Below the pieces are notes generated by a model. It saw only the letters and a list, made by a program, of their open reading frames with translations, searched no databases and was not told where the DNA came from. From positions 83,746 to 147,745 of the forward strand of contig JAMQGV010000046.1 in NCBI GenBank assembly GCA_025994075.1: a stretch of DNA of 64,000 nt, written 5' to 3'. This DNA is from Vicinamibacteria bacterium. Its GTDB lineage: Bacteria; Acidobacteriota; Vicinamibacteria; Fen-336. This document shows, one piece after another, positions 1 to 7,734 of this stretch. Position 1 is the stretch's first letter. Every line of letters begins with the position of its first letter. Both the position numbers and the translations under genes were made by a program.

Positions 1-2
1 CC

Positions 3-2393
3 GCTCGCGAGGTCGTGCTGCCGGCCGCCACCCGCGGGCTCGTGCTCGACCCGGGCCGGGTCATCACGGGAGGCCCGGGCCGGCTCGACTTGTGGGGCCT
101 GGCGGGCGAGCCACGGGTGTCGTGGCCACTCGCGGGGGCGAGCGAATGGCCGCTGGCCATCGCCACCGACGGCGGCGCACTGGTGACCCTGAGGGATGCC
201 GAGCGTGGCGGTCGCCCGACGCTGGTGCTGCGCGAGGGCCGCGGTGGGCAGGAGCTGGCGCGCCTCTCGAGTCGCGGCGGTGGCGCGGCCCCACGGCCCT
301 GCAGCGGCGGCCGCCACGACCACCTGATCTTCGAAGGTCGCCTGATGCGGGTCGTGGGCGGCCCGCGCCCCGACCTCGTCGAACGGGGTGCGGTCTCCGG
401 AGATGCGTGCTCGGTGTCGCCCGACGGCCGCCTGCTGGCGGTGCGCGAGCGGTCGTGGGCGAACGACGAGTCCGCTTCCCGGGTGCTGGTGCTGGCCGTG
501 CCTGAACCGCCGAGCCCCGGGCAGTCGCTGAAGGTGCTCGCGGCCCTGACCGGGCATCGCGGCCCGGTCACGGCCCTCGCGTTTTCGGCCGACGGGAGAA
601 GACTGGCCACCGGCGGGGCCGACGGCACGGTGCTCGACTGGGAAATCGAAACGGCGCTGAAGGCGAGCACGGAGCCGCGACCCGAAGCGGAAGCGCCCTG
701 GGAGTTCGGCCTCGACGACGGCGGGTTGGTCACCGCTCCCGGCGCGGCGCTCGAGGTGATCGCTGGGGTCGACGGTCGCGCCCTCGCCGTCGGCTCGCCA
801 CTGCGGCTCGAGGGTGCGACTCCGGGTTCGCGGGAGTGGACGTTCGCCGGCTGGTTCGCCGTCCTCGAGCGCTCGCCGTCGGCGGTGCCGCAGCGTCTCT
901 TCGGCTCTCGCGGCGCGTCGCTCGAGGTGGCGGCGAACGCCTCCCCGAGCCTGGTCCTCGGCCTGGAAGGAGGCGCGAGCGCCCACGTCTCGCTGCACCC
1001 GTGGACCGGACCGTGGACGCCGGGCACGTGGCATCACGTCGCGATCGTCCAGGGCGCGCGAGGGACTCGGATCTGCGTCGACGCGATCTGTGGCGAAGCG
1101 CCGCCGCTCGGGGCACGAGCCGCCGGGCAGTTCGAGCCACTCGAGCTGGGACCGCGGCCGGGGCAGGACCCGGGCCGGGTCGCCGTCGACGCGCTGCGGA
1201 TCCACGCGCGCGCGCTCGGCGACGCCGAGCTCGCGGCCGAGGCGCGCACGACCCACGTGCGGCCGCTGTCCACGCCGACGCCGCTGCCGCAGCGCGCGGC
1301 GGCGGCCCTGGAGGCCACGCCCGAGCCGATCGTGCCCGCCGACGCCAGCCGCCTCGTCTCCCGCGAGGTGCAGCCCGACTTCGAGGTGTTGCGGTTCACC
1401 GGGCCGATGGCGGCGCTCGAGCTGTTCGACATCGAGGTCGGGGGTGGCCGGGTCTGGGTCGCCACCTCCCGCGGGCTGCTCGAGCACGACCCCGCCCGCG
1501 GGATGTGGCGCCTGCACGGCCGCGCGGCGGGGTTGCCGGGAGAGCGCCTGACTCAGATCGCCTGGGTCGCCGGGCGGGTCGTGGTCGCGGCCAGCGAGGT
1601 GACCCGTCCCGGCGTCGCCGAGCTGCGCGGCATCCACGCGTTCGACCCCACGGTCGACCGCTTCTCGCCGCTCGAGATCGGGTCGCCGGGCGTGTGGGAG
1701 CTCTCGGGCGAAGGCGACAGCCTGTGGATCGGCCGCGGCAGCGGCGCCGAGGCGCGCGCACTCGCTCCGCTCGGCAAGCCGTTGCTCGAGGCCAGTCCCG
1801 TGCGCAGCTTCACGCGGGCGGCCGGACAACTGCAGCATCAGGACGTGTACCGCATCCTCGTGCGCCCCGAGTCCGTGTGGTTCACCTCGATGGGCGAGTT
1901 CGTGCGCGATGCGGACGGGAAGGACGGGGCTTTCGTCGGCGGCGGGTTGGCGATGTGGGACCGCGCCGCGGATCGCTTCCACCGTTGGGGCGTGGAGGCG
2001 GGCCTGGCCGACGGCTACGGTGCGGCGATCGCCGCGGACGAGCGCGAGGCGTGGCTCACCCATTTCCGGGACGAACGAGGCGTGAGCCGGCTGGACCGCG
2101 CCAGCGGGCGGTGGCAGGCGTTCCACCAGTCCTCGAATGGCGAACGGCTCGGCGGGATCGCGATCGCGCTCACGCCGCGCCACGCCTGGATCGGCAGCCA
2201 ACGGGGCCTGCTGCGCGTGGACCGCGACACGATGGCGGCCCGGCGCTACGGCGAGGGCCTGCCCGGCCACATCCTGTACGGGATTGCCGAAGGCTTCGGC
2301 GCTCTGTGGGTGACGGTCTACGGCACCTCCAGCCGCGGCGCCGAAGGCTGGCGCACGCAGGCCGGGCTGGTCCGCATCCCGCTCGCACGCTGA
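3..2393 (+). CDS. WD40 / LamG / beta-propeller protein, 5'-truncated
   Basis: The reading frame is open to the left edge, so the true start lies outside the window; a GTG at position 15 is only the first possible start seen. From the GTG, residues about 175-212 form one clear WD40 repeat (LTGHRGPV then ATGGADGTVLDW). Residues about 270-410 look like a LamG/concanavalin-like fold (WTFAGWF, then GTWHHVAIVQ). Residues about 440-790 are propeller blades of the kind seen in ligand-binding sensor propellers, with recurring GGGRVWVAT / DSLWIGR / EAWLTHF strands. No transmembrane segment or catalytic motif is visible in the part present. A binding or scaffold role is likely, possibly as the distal part of a larger WD40 protein. 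Function unknown. Confidence 0.75.
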   Translation, partial: AREVVLPAATRGLVLDPGRVITGGPGRLDLWGLAGEPRVSWPLAGASEWPLAIATDGGALVTLRDAERGGRPTLVLREGRGGQELARLSSRGGGAAPRPCSGGRHDHLIFEGRLMRVVGGPRPDLVERGAVSGDACSVSPDGRLLAVRERSWANDESASRVLVLAVPEPPSPGQSLKVLAALTGHRGPVTALAFSADGRRLATGGADGTVLDWEIETALKASTEPRPEAEAPWEFGLDDGGLVTAPGAALEVIAGVDGRALAVGSPLRLEGATPGSREWTFAGWFAVLERSPSAVPQRLFGSRGASLEVAANASPSLVLGLEGGASAHVSLHPWTGPWTPGTWHHVAIVQGARGTRICVDAICGEAPPLGARAAGQFEPLELGPRPGQDPGRVAVDALRIHARALGDAELAAEARTTHVRPLSTPTPLPQRAAAALEATPEPIVPADASRLVSREVQPDFEVLRFTGPMAALELFDIEVGGGRVWVATSRGLLEHDPARGMWRLHGRAAGLPGERLTQIAWVAGRVVVAASEVTRPGVAELRGIHAFDPTVDRFSPLEIGSPGVWELSGEGDSLWIGRGSGAEARALAPLGKPLLEASPVRSFTRAAGQLQHQDVYRILVRPESVWFTSMGEFVRDADGKDGAFVGGGLAMWDRAADRFHRWGVEAGLADGYGAAIAADEREAWLTHFRDERGVSRLDRASGRWQAFHQSSNGERLGGIAIALTPRHAWIGSQRGLLRVDRDTMAARRYGEGLPGHILYGIAEGFGALWVTVYGTSSRGAEGWRTQAGLVRIPLAR

Positions 2394-2409
2394 GGGCGCC
2401 CGGCGGGAG

Positions 2410-2415
2410 TACACT
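2410..2415 (+). promoter_or_regulatory. -10-like TACACT before the MgtC/DUF4010 gene
   Basis: TACACT ends 9 nt before the ATG at 2425 and no Shine-Dalgarno sequence lies between. A transcript from this hexamer would start within a few bases of the start codon, so a leaderless or nearly leaderless mRNA is inferred. No consistent -35 is visible. Confidence 0.5.
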
Positions 2416-2424
2416 GGGCGCGCC

Positions 2425-3690
2425 ATGACGGCGACCGTCGAGCTGGCGGCGCGCTTCGCTTCGGCCCTCGGGCTCGGGCTGCTGCTCGGCCTCGAGCGGG
2501 AGCGCGGCCAGCGCCCCGACGAGGAGCCGGTGGCGGGCGTGCGGACCTTCGCGCTGGTCGCCCTGCTGGGCGCGACGGCTGCGCACCTCCACCTCGCGGC
2601 AGGACTGACCGCGCTGCTGCTGGCGGCTTTCGCCGCGGTCGCGGCGCTGGCGGTGGTCTCGTACTACGTGACCGCGCGCCACGGCGACGTCGGGGCCACC
2701 ACCGAGGTCACGGTGCTGATGACGTTCTTCGTCGGCACCCTGTGCGGCCTGGGCCGGCTGGGGCTGGCGACGGCGCTGACGGTGACGGCGCTGCTGCTGC
2801 TGTCGAGCAAGGGCGTCACCCACCGCATCGTGGGCCGCGTCGAGCCGGCCGACGTGGAGGCCACGCTCAAGTTCGCGATCATCACGGCGATCGTGCTGCC
2901 GCTGCTGCCCGACCGGAACTTCGGGCCGCCGCCGCTCGACGTGCTGAACCCGTACAAGGTCTGGCTGATGGTCGTGCTGATCTCCGGCCTCAACTTCGCG
3001 AGCTACGTGCTCGTCAAGGTGGTGGGCCAGGAGCACGGCATCGGCCTCACCGGGGTGCTCGGCGGCCTGGTGTCGAGCACCGCGGTGACGCTCGGCTTCT
3101 CGCAGCGCAGCCGCTCCGAGCCCGCGCTCGCGCCCACCTTCACGCTCGGCATCCTGGTCGCCTGGACCGTGATGTTCTTCCGGGTGCTGATCGTGGTCGC
3201 GCTGATCGCTCCGCCGCTGGCGCGCCGCCTGGCGCCGGGCGTGCTGCTGCTCGGCGTCGTCAACCTGGCCGCCTGCGCGTGGCTGTGGACGCGGCGGGCG
3301 GGCGGGGGAGCCAGCACCGTGCGCTCGGGCAGCAACCCGTTCGAGCTGGGCGAGGCCATCAAGTTCGGCGCCATCTTCGGCCTCGTCACCGTGGTCGCCA
3401 AGGCCGCGCAGCTCTACTTCGGAAACGCGGGCCTCTACCTCGCCGGCGCCGTCGCCGGCCTCACCGACGTCGACGCCATCGCGCTGTCGATGGCGGCGCT
3501 GGCGCAGTCGGATCCGGGCCAGCTCGGCCCCGCCGCGCTGACGATCCTGATCGCGCTGGTCGCCAACACCGTGGTCAAGGCCGGCATGGCGCTGACCCTG
3601 GGCGCGCACGAGCTGCGGCGGCCGATGCTCGCCTCGACCGCCGCCCTGCTGCTGGCGGCCGCCGCGGCCGCCTTCCTGCTGCTCGCCTGA
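2425..3690 (+). CDS. MgtC/SapB-DUF4010 family membrane protein
   Basis: This 421-residue protein is mostly hydrophobic, with about ten or more membrane segments. The N-terminal part has the MgtC/SapB-like signature GLLLGLERERG followed by VAGVRTFALVALLG. The remainder matches the DUF4010 domain (GLVSSTAVTLGFSQRS; AGLTDVDAIALSMA). It sits in the inner membrane. Family members are linked to magnesium or ion homeostasis, but the transported species is not established. The gene converges on the glutamine synthetase gene, with 6 bases between the stops. Family assignment is confident; function is not. Confidence 0.85.
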   Translation: MTATVELAARFASALGLGLLLGLERERGQRPDEEPVAGVRTFALVALLGATAAHLHLAAGLTALLLAAFAAVAALAVVSYYVTARHGDVGATTEVTVLMTFFVGTLCGLGRLGLATALTVTALLLLSSKGVTHRIVGRVEPADVEATLKFAIITAIVLPLLPDRNFGPPPLDVLNPYKVWLMVVLISGLNFASYVLVKVVGQEHGIGLTGVLGGLVSSTAVTLGFSQRSRSEPALAPTFTLGILVAWTVMFFRVLIVVALIAPPLARRLAPGVLLLGVVNLAACAWLWTRRAGGGASTVRSGSNPFELGEAIKFGAIFGLVTVVAKAAQLYFGNAGLYLAGAVAGLTDVDAIALSMAALAQSDPGQLGPAALTILIALVANTVVKAGMALTLGAHELRRPMLASTAALLLAAAAAAFLLLA

Positions 3691-3696
3691 CGCGGC

Positions 3697-5043
3697 TCAG
3701 AAGTACAGCTCGTACTCCTGGGGCGTCGGCGCGTTGTACACGTAGGCGGCCTCTTCGCGCTTGATCTTCGTCCACAGGTCCAGCAGCGCCGGCGGGAAGG
3801 CCGGCAGCAGGTACTCGCGGTCGCTCTCCAGGCCGTCGAGCACGCGGTCGAGGCTCAGCGGGAAGCTGCGCGCGCCTTCCGCCCGGTCGAAGCCGAGGGC
3901 CACCGGGTCGGCGCCGCGGCCGATGCCGTCGAGGCCGGCCAGCGCCATCGCCGAGAGCATGTAGTAGGTGTTCGCGGTGGCGTCGCCGGTGCGGTACTCG
4001 ATGCGCACGTCTTCGCCCCTGGCGTAGCCCGGCACGCGCACGGCCGCCGCGCGGCTGGCCATCGCGAAGGTGGCGTTGACCGGAGCCTCGTAGCCCGGCA
4101 CCAGCCGCTTGTAGGAGTTGGTCGAGGGATTGGTGAGCGCCAGCAGCGAGCCGGTCAGCGAGTGTTCCAGCAGGCCGGCCGTGTAGTGCAGGGCCAGCGG
4201 GCTCAGGCCGAAGAGGGCGTCGCCGTGGAACAGCGAGCGCCCGCCCTTCTCGAGGTACTGGTGGACGTGCATGCCGTTGCCCGCGGCCTTGTAGATCGGC
4301 TTCGGCATGAAGGTCACGAAGGCGCCCAGCTCGCCCGCCACGGACCGGATGATCCACTTCGCCAGGGTGACCGCGTCGGCGGCCTCCAGCAGCGGCATGA
4401 AGTCGAGCTCGATCTCGAGCTGGGCGGCGCCGACCTCGTGGTGGTGGTACTTGACGGGGATGCCGATCGCTCCCATCTGGGCGACCACCTGGTTGCGCAG
4501 CGTGAAGTAGCGGTCCTCCGGCATCAGCCGGTGGTAGCCCTTGTGGATGCCGAAGCGCGGCTGGTCGTAGAAGTGCTCGCCGATGCCCTCGGGGCTCTCC
4601 AGCTTGTAGTACGAGTGCGCGAAGTCGGTCGCGTAGGCGACGTGCTGGAAGACGTAGAACTCCAGCTCGACCAGCATCTTCGCGCCGTCGGCCACGCCCC
4701 GCTCGGCGAGCGCCTGCAGTGCCCGGCGGGCGACCGCGCGCGGATACTGGGCGAACGGCTCGCCTTCCGTGGAGCGCACGTCGCACAGGCAGTGCAGGAT
4801 CCGCTGGCCGCCCTCTTCGGACACGAAGGCCCGCTTCAGGTCGGGGATCGCGACCATGTCCGAGCTGGTGACGCGGGCGAAGCCGAAGTTGGAGGCGTCG
4901 AAGCCGACGCCTTCCGCGAACAGCTTCGGGCCGACGTAGCCGCGCGGCAGGGTGACGTGGCGCAGGCCGCCGTAGATGTCGAGCACGAGCAGGTCGAGGA
5001 AATCGATCGCGGACAGGTCGCCGCCGTGGGGCTTGAGGTTCAT
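3697..5043 (-). CDS. Glutamine synthetase (type I-like)
   Basis: The 448 residues have the length of a short GSI (GSI-alpha) enzyme. Visible active-site elements are the metal-binding VELEF (E126/E128), HHEVGAAQLEIE (E203, E210/E212), GNGMHVH (H259), the glutamate-loop region NSYKRLVPGYEAPV (E319), SRAAAVRVP (R331) and RIEYR (E349, R351). The usual F-P-D after the last arginine is replaced by T-G-D, and no adenylylation-type tyrosine motif stands out. It should make glutamine from glutamate, ammonia and ATP. A gamma-glutamyl ligase acting on another amine cannot be excluded. It is the last gene of the minus-strand run, 57 bases after the adenosine deaminase, with GAGG ahead of the ATG. Confidence 0.85.
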   Translation of the reverse strand: MNLKPHGGDLSAIDFLDLLVLDIYGGLRHVTLPRGYVGPKLFAEGVGFDASNFGFARVTSSDMVAIPDLKRAFVSEEGGQRILHCLCDVRSTEGEPFAQYPRAVARRALQALAERGVADGAKMLVELEFYVFQHVAYATDFAHSYYKLESPEGIGEHFYDQPRFGIHKGYHRLMPEDRYFTLRNQVVAQMGAIGIPVKYHHHEVGAAQLEIELDFMPLLEAADAVTLAKWIIRSVAGELGAFVTFMPKPIYKAAGNGMHVHQYLEKGGRSLFHGDALFGLSPLALHYTAGLLEHSLTGSLLALTNPSTNSYKRLVPGYEAPVNATFAMASRAAAVRVPGYARGEDVRIEYRTGDATANTYYMLSAMALAGLDGIGRGADPVALGFDRAEGARSFPLSLDRVLDGLESDREYLLPAFPPALLDLWTKIKREEAAYVYNAPTPQEYELYF

Positions 5044-5100
5044 GATGGGCCTCGATTCGGGGTGGGAGTCGGGTTGGCGAGGACGGCCGCGCCGCCGGCC

Positions 5101-6306
5101 CTAGATGGAGCCGGACATCACGCGGTCGGCGTAGTCGATCACCTCGCGGACGTAGGTGCGCTTCTCCAGGTACGTGCCCGGGTAGAAGCTGCGCTTGAAG
5201 CCGTAGATCAGGATGTCGCGAACCTCGCGCTCGGTGAGGTCGAAGGCCTCGACCGCGCGCGCGATCTCGCGGGAGACGGTGGTGTCGGAGACCAGGCGGT
5301 TGTCGGTGCAGAACGTCGTCGACAGCCGCCGCTTGCGCATCTCGCCGAACGGGTGCTTGCTCAGGTCGCCCGCCAGCTCGGGCACCGTCTGCTGGTTCGA
5401 GGTCAGGCACACCTCGATCGTGATGCGCTTGTCGGCGATGTACTGGGCCAGCGACTCGACGTAGGCCTTGCGGTCCTCGATCCGCGGGTCCTGGATGCGG
5501 CTCTCGTCGAACAGCCAGGTGCCGTGGCCGACGCGGTCGGCGTGCAGGTCGCCGATCGCCTGGAAGATCGACTCCGGGCCGTAGTCCTCGCCGGCGTGCA
5601 CGGTCTTGCCGAGGAAGTTCTCGTGGGCGACCTGGTAGGCGACGTGGTGCTCGTCGGCGGGGTAGCCCTTCTCCTGGCCGGCGAGGTCGAGGCCGACGAC
5701 CAGCAGCCCCTCGTCGTGGCGCAGGCGGGCGGCGGCCCGCGCCACCTCCATGCTGGCCGCGGCATAGATCTCGTGGATCGGCGCCTCCGGCATGGCGTCG
5801 AAGAAGCGCTTGTAGCCCGGCGAGAACTCGCCCGTGAAGAACCGCATCGCGCACAGGATCATGCCGGCCGCGAAGCGCGGCTCGTGGCCGCCCGCGACCT
5901 CGGGCCGGGCGTTGAAGGCCGCCGTCGCCCGCCGCAGGCCGCGGTCGACGGCGCGCACGACGTCGGAGAGCTCGAGCCCGGGCCGCACGTGGAGCTGCGG
6001 CGCGAAACGCACCTCGACGTAGCGGACGCCTTCAGCCTGGCAGTCCTCGCACAGCTCGAACGCCGCCCGTTCCAGGGCCTCGACGTCCGACAGCGCCGCG
6101 ACCGTGTAGGAGAAGCCCGCCAGGTACTCGGCGAGGTTCGCGTACTGGGGACGGAACACCAGCTCGCGCAGCCCCTCCTCGGTGTCCGAGGGCAGCGACA
6201 CGCGGCGCTCGCGGCACATCTCGATCAGCGACGGCAGGCGGAGCGAGCCGTCCAGGTGGCAGTGCAGGTCGGTCTTGGGCAGGCGGCGGATGATGTCGGC
6301 TTTCAT
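5101..6306 (-). CDS. add: Adenosine deaminase
   Basis: This 401-residue amidohydrolase converts adenosine (or deoxyadenosine) to inosine and ammonia in the cytoplasm. It shows the zinc-binding TDLHCHLDGS (H15, H17), the catalytic HAGEDYGPESI, DRVGHGTWL, and the EVCLTSNQQT / CTDNRLVSDT block. The TDN form, in place of TDD, is as I recall it in actinobacterial adenosine deaminases. The ATG at 6306 is chosen because the conserved N-terminus begins directly after it; the open frame running further upstream is antisense to tryptophanase. The gene lies 26 bases after tryptophanase, so the two are probably co-transcribed. Confidence 0.92.
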   Translation of the reverse strand: MKADIIRRLPKTDLHCHLDGSLRLPSLIEMCRERRVSLPSDTEEGLRELVFRPQYANLAEYLAGFSYTVAALSDVEALERAAFELCEDCQAEGVRYVEVRFAPQLHVRPGLELSDVVRAVDRGLRRATAAFNARPEVAGGHEPRFAAGMILCAMRFFTGEFSPGYKRFFDAMPEAPIHEIYAAASMEVARAAARLRHDEGLLVVGLDLAGQEKGYPADEHHVAYQVAHENFLGKTVHAGEDYGPESIFQAIGDLHADRVGHGTWLFDESRIQDPRIEDRKAYVESLAQYIADKRITIEVCLTSNQQTVPELAGDLSKHPFGEMRKRRLSTTFCTDNRLVSDTTVSREIARAVEAFDLTEREVRDILIYGFKRSFYPGTYLEKRTYVREVIDYADRVMSGSI

Positions 6307-6332
6307 GGACCTATTGTGGCCTCGGTGCGCGA

Positions 6333-7712
6333 TCAGGCGGAGACGGGCTGGAAGCGGGCGGTGAAGTGGCGGAGGAACTTCGGGGCCTCGACGATGCGGT
6401 AGCCGCGCAGCTCCTGGCGGCGCTCGGCGACGTGGATCACGACCTCGGCCACGAAGTCCACGTGGGACTGGGTGTAGACGCGGCGCGGGATCGCCAGCCG
6501 GACCAGGTCCATCGGGCCCGGAGCCTCGCTGCCGTCGGGGCGGGCGCCGAACATCACGGTGCCGATCTCGACGCCCCGCACGCCGCCCTCCAGGTACAGC
6601 GCGTTGACGACGGCGATGCCGGGGTACTGCAGCGGCGGCACCTGGGGCAGCAGGGCGCGGGCGTCGAGGTACACCGCGTGGCCGCCGGCAGGGCGCAGGA
6701 TCGGCACCCCGGCCGCGACGAGCTTCTCGGCCAGGTACTCGATCGAGCGGATGCGGTAACGCAGGTAGGGCTCCTCGACGACCTCCTCCAGGCCCCGCGC
6801 GATCGCCTCCAGGTCGTAGCCGGCGAGGCCGCCGTAGGTGGGGAAGCCCTCGGTCAGGATCAGCAGGTTGCGGCACGACTCGGTCCAGCCGTCGTCGTTC
6901 ATCGCCAGGAAGCCGCCGATGTTGGCGAGGCCGTCCTTCTTGGCCGACATCGTGCACCCGTCGGCCAGCGAGAACATCTCCTGGGCGATCTGCTTCGGCG
7001 TGCGGTGGCCCTGCCCGGCCTCGCGCCGCTTGATGAAGTAGGCGTTCTCGGCGAAGCGGCAGGCGTCGAGGAAGAACGGCTTCTTGTACCTGTCGCACAG
7101 CCGGCGCACGCCGCGCAGGTTCTCGAGCGACACGGGCTGGCCGCCGCCCGTGTTGTTGGTGACGGTGACCATCACCAGCGGGACCCGCTCGCCGTCCTTC
7201 TGCAGCGTCTCCTCGAGGGCCGCGAGGTCGATGTTGCCCTTGAAGGGGTGCTCGAGCGCAGGCACCCGGCCCTCGGGGATGACCAGGTCGCGGGCCTCGC
7301 ACCGCTCGACCTCGACGTTGGCGCGGGTGGTGTCGAAGTGGTTGTTGTTGGGCACCACCATGCCGGGCTCGAGGATCGAGTGGAACAGGATGCGCTCCGC
7401 TGCCCGGCCCTGGTGGGTGGGGATCACGTGCTTGAATCCCGTCAGCTCCTTCACCACGTCGCGGAAGCGGTAGTAGGAGCGGCTGCCGGCGTAGCTCTCG
7501 TCGCCCTGCATCAGCGCGCCCCACTGGGCGGCCGACATGGCGCCGGTGCCGGAGTCGGTCAGCAGGTCGACGAGCACGTCCTCGGCGTGCAGACGGAACA
7601 CGTTGTAGCCGGCCTCGCGCAGCGCCTGCTCGCGCTCCTCGCGGCGGGTGAACTTGATCGCCTCGACCGACTTGACCCGGAACGGCTCGATGATGGTCTT
7701 GAAGTGTTCCAA
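6333..7712 (-). CDS. tnaA: Tryptophanase (PLP beta-eliminating lyase)
   Basis: The 459-residue protein is full length for the tryptophanase / tyrosine phenol-lyase family. The PLP lysine is in MSAKKDG (K259), and family blocks such as LLTDSGT, PTHQGRAAE and QPVSLENLR are intact. Three positions that distinguish the two activities match tryptophanase: Asp127 in HFDTT, Ile383 in VEIG and His449 in LRHF, where tyrosine phenol-lyase has Thr, Arg and Phe. It should split tryptophan into indole, pyruvate and ammonia. The start is a TTG, required because the conserved N-terminus (EPFRVKSVE) begins six residues later. It follows the AAA+ gene by 22 bases. No tnaC-like leader is visible. Confidence 0.92.
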   Translation of the reverse strand: MEHFKTIIEPFRVKSVEAIKFTRREEREQALREAGYNVFRLHAEDVLVDLLTDSGTGAMSAAQWGALMQGDESYAGSRSYYRFRDVVKELTGFKHVIPTHQGRAAERILFHSILEPGMVVPNNNHFDTTRANVEVERCEARDLVIPEGRVPALEHPFKGNIDLAALEETLQKDGERVPLVMVTVTNNTGGGQPVSLENLRGVRRLCDRYKKPFFLDACRFAENAYFIKRREAGQGHRTPKQIAQEMFSLADGCTMSAKKDGLANIGGFLAMNDDGWTESCRNLLILTEGFPTYGGLAGYDLEAIARGLEEVVEEPYLRYRIRSIEYLAEKLVAAGVPILRPAGGHAVYLDARALLPQVPPLQYPGIAVVNALYLEGGVRGVEIGTVMFGARPDGSEAPGPMDLVRLAIPRRVYTQSHVDFVAEVVIHVAERRQELRGYRIVEAPKFLRHFTARFQPVSA

Positions 7713-7734
7713 GCTGACCTCGCGGAGAAAGGGT

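Noticed and set aside
5101..7524. Extended adenosine deaminase frame of 807 codons
   Set aside because: The first 406 codons are antisense-like, Arg/Pro-rich sequence lying in another frame of tryptophanase; the family N-terminus begins at 6306.
7713..7734. A tnaC-like leader peptide before tryptophanase
   Set aside because: Only 22 bases separate the genes, too short for a leader peptide with a conserved Trp codon.
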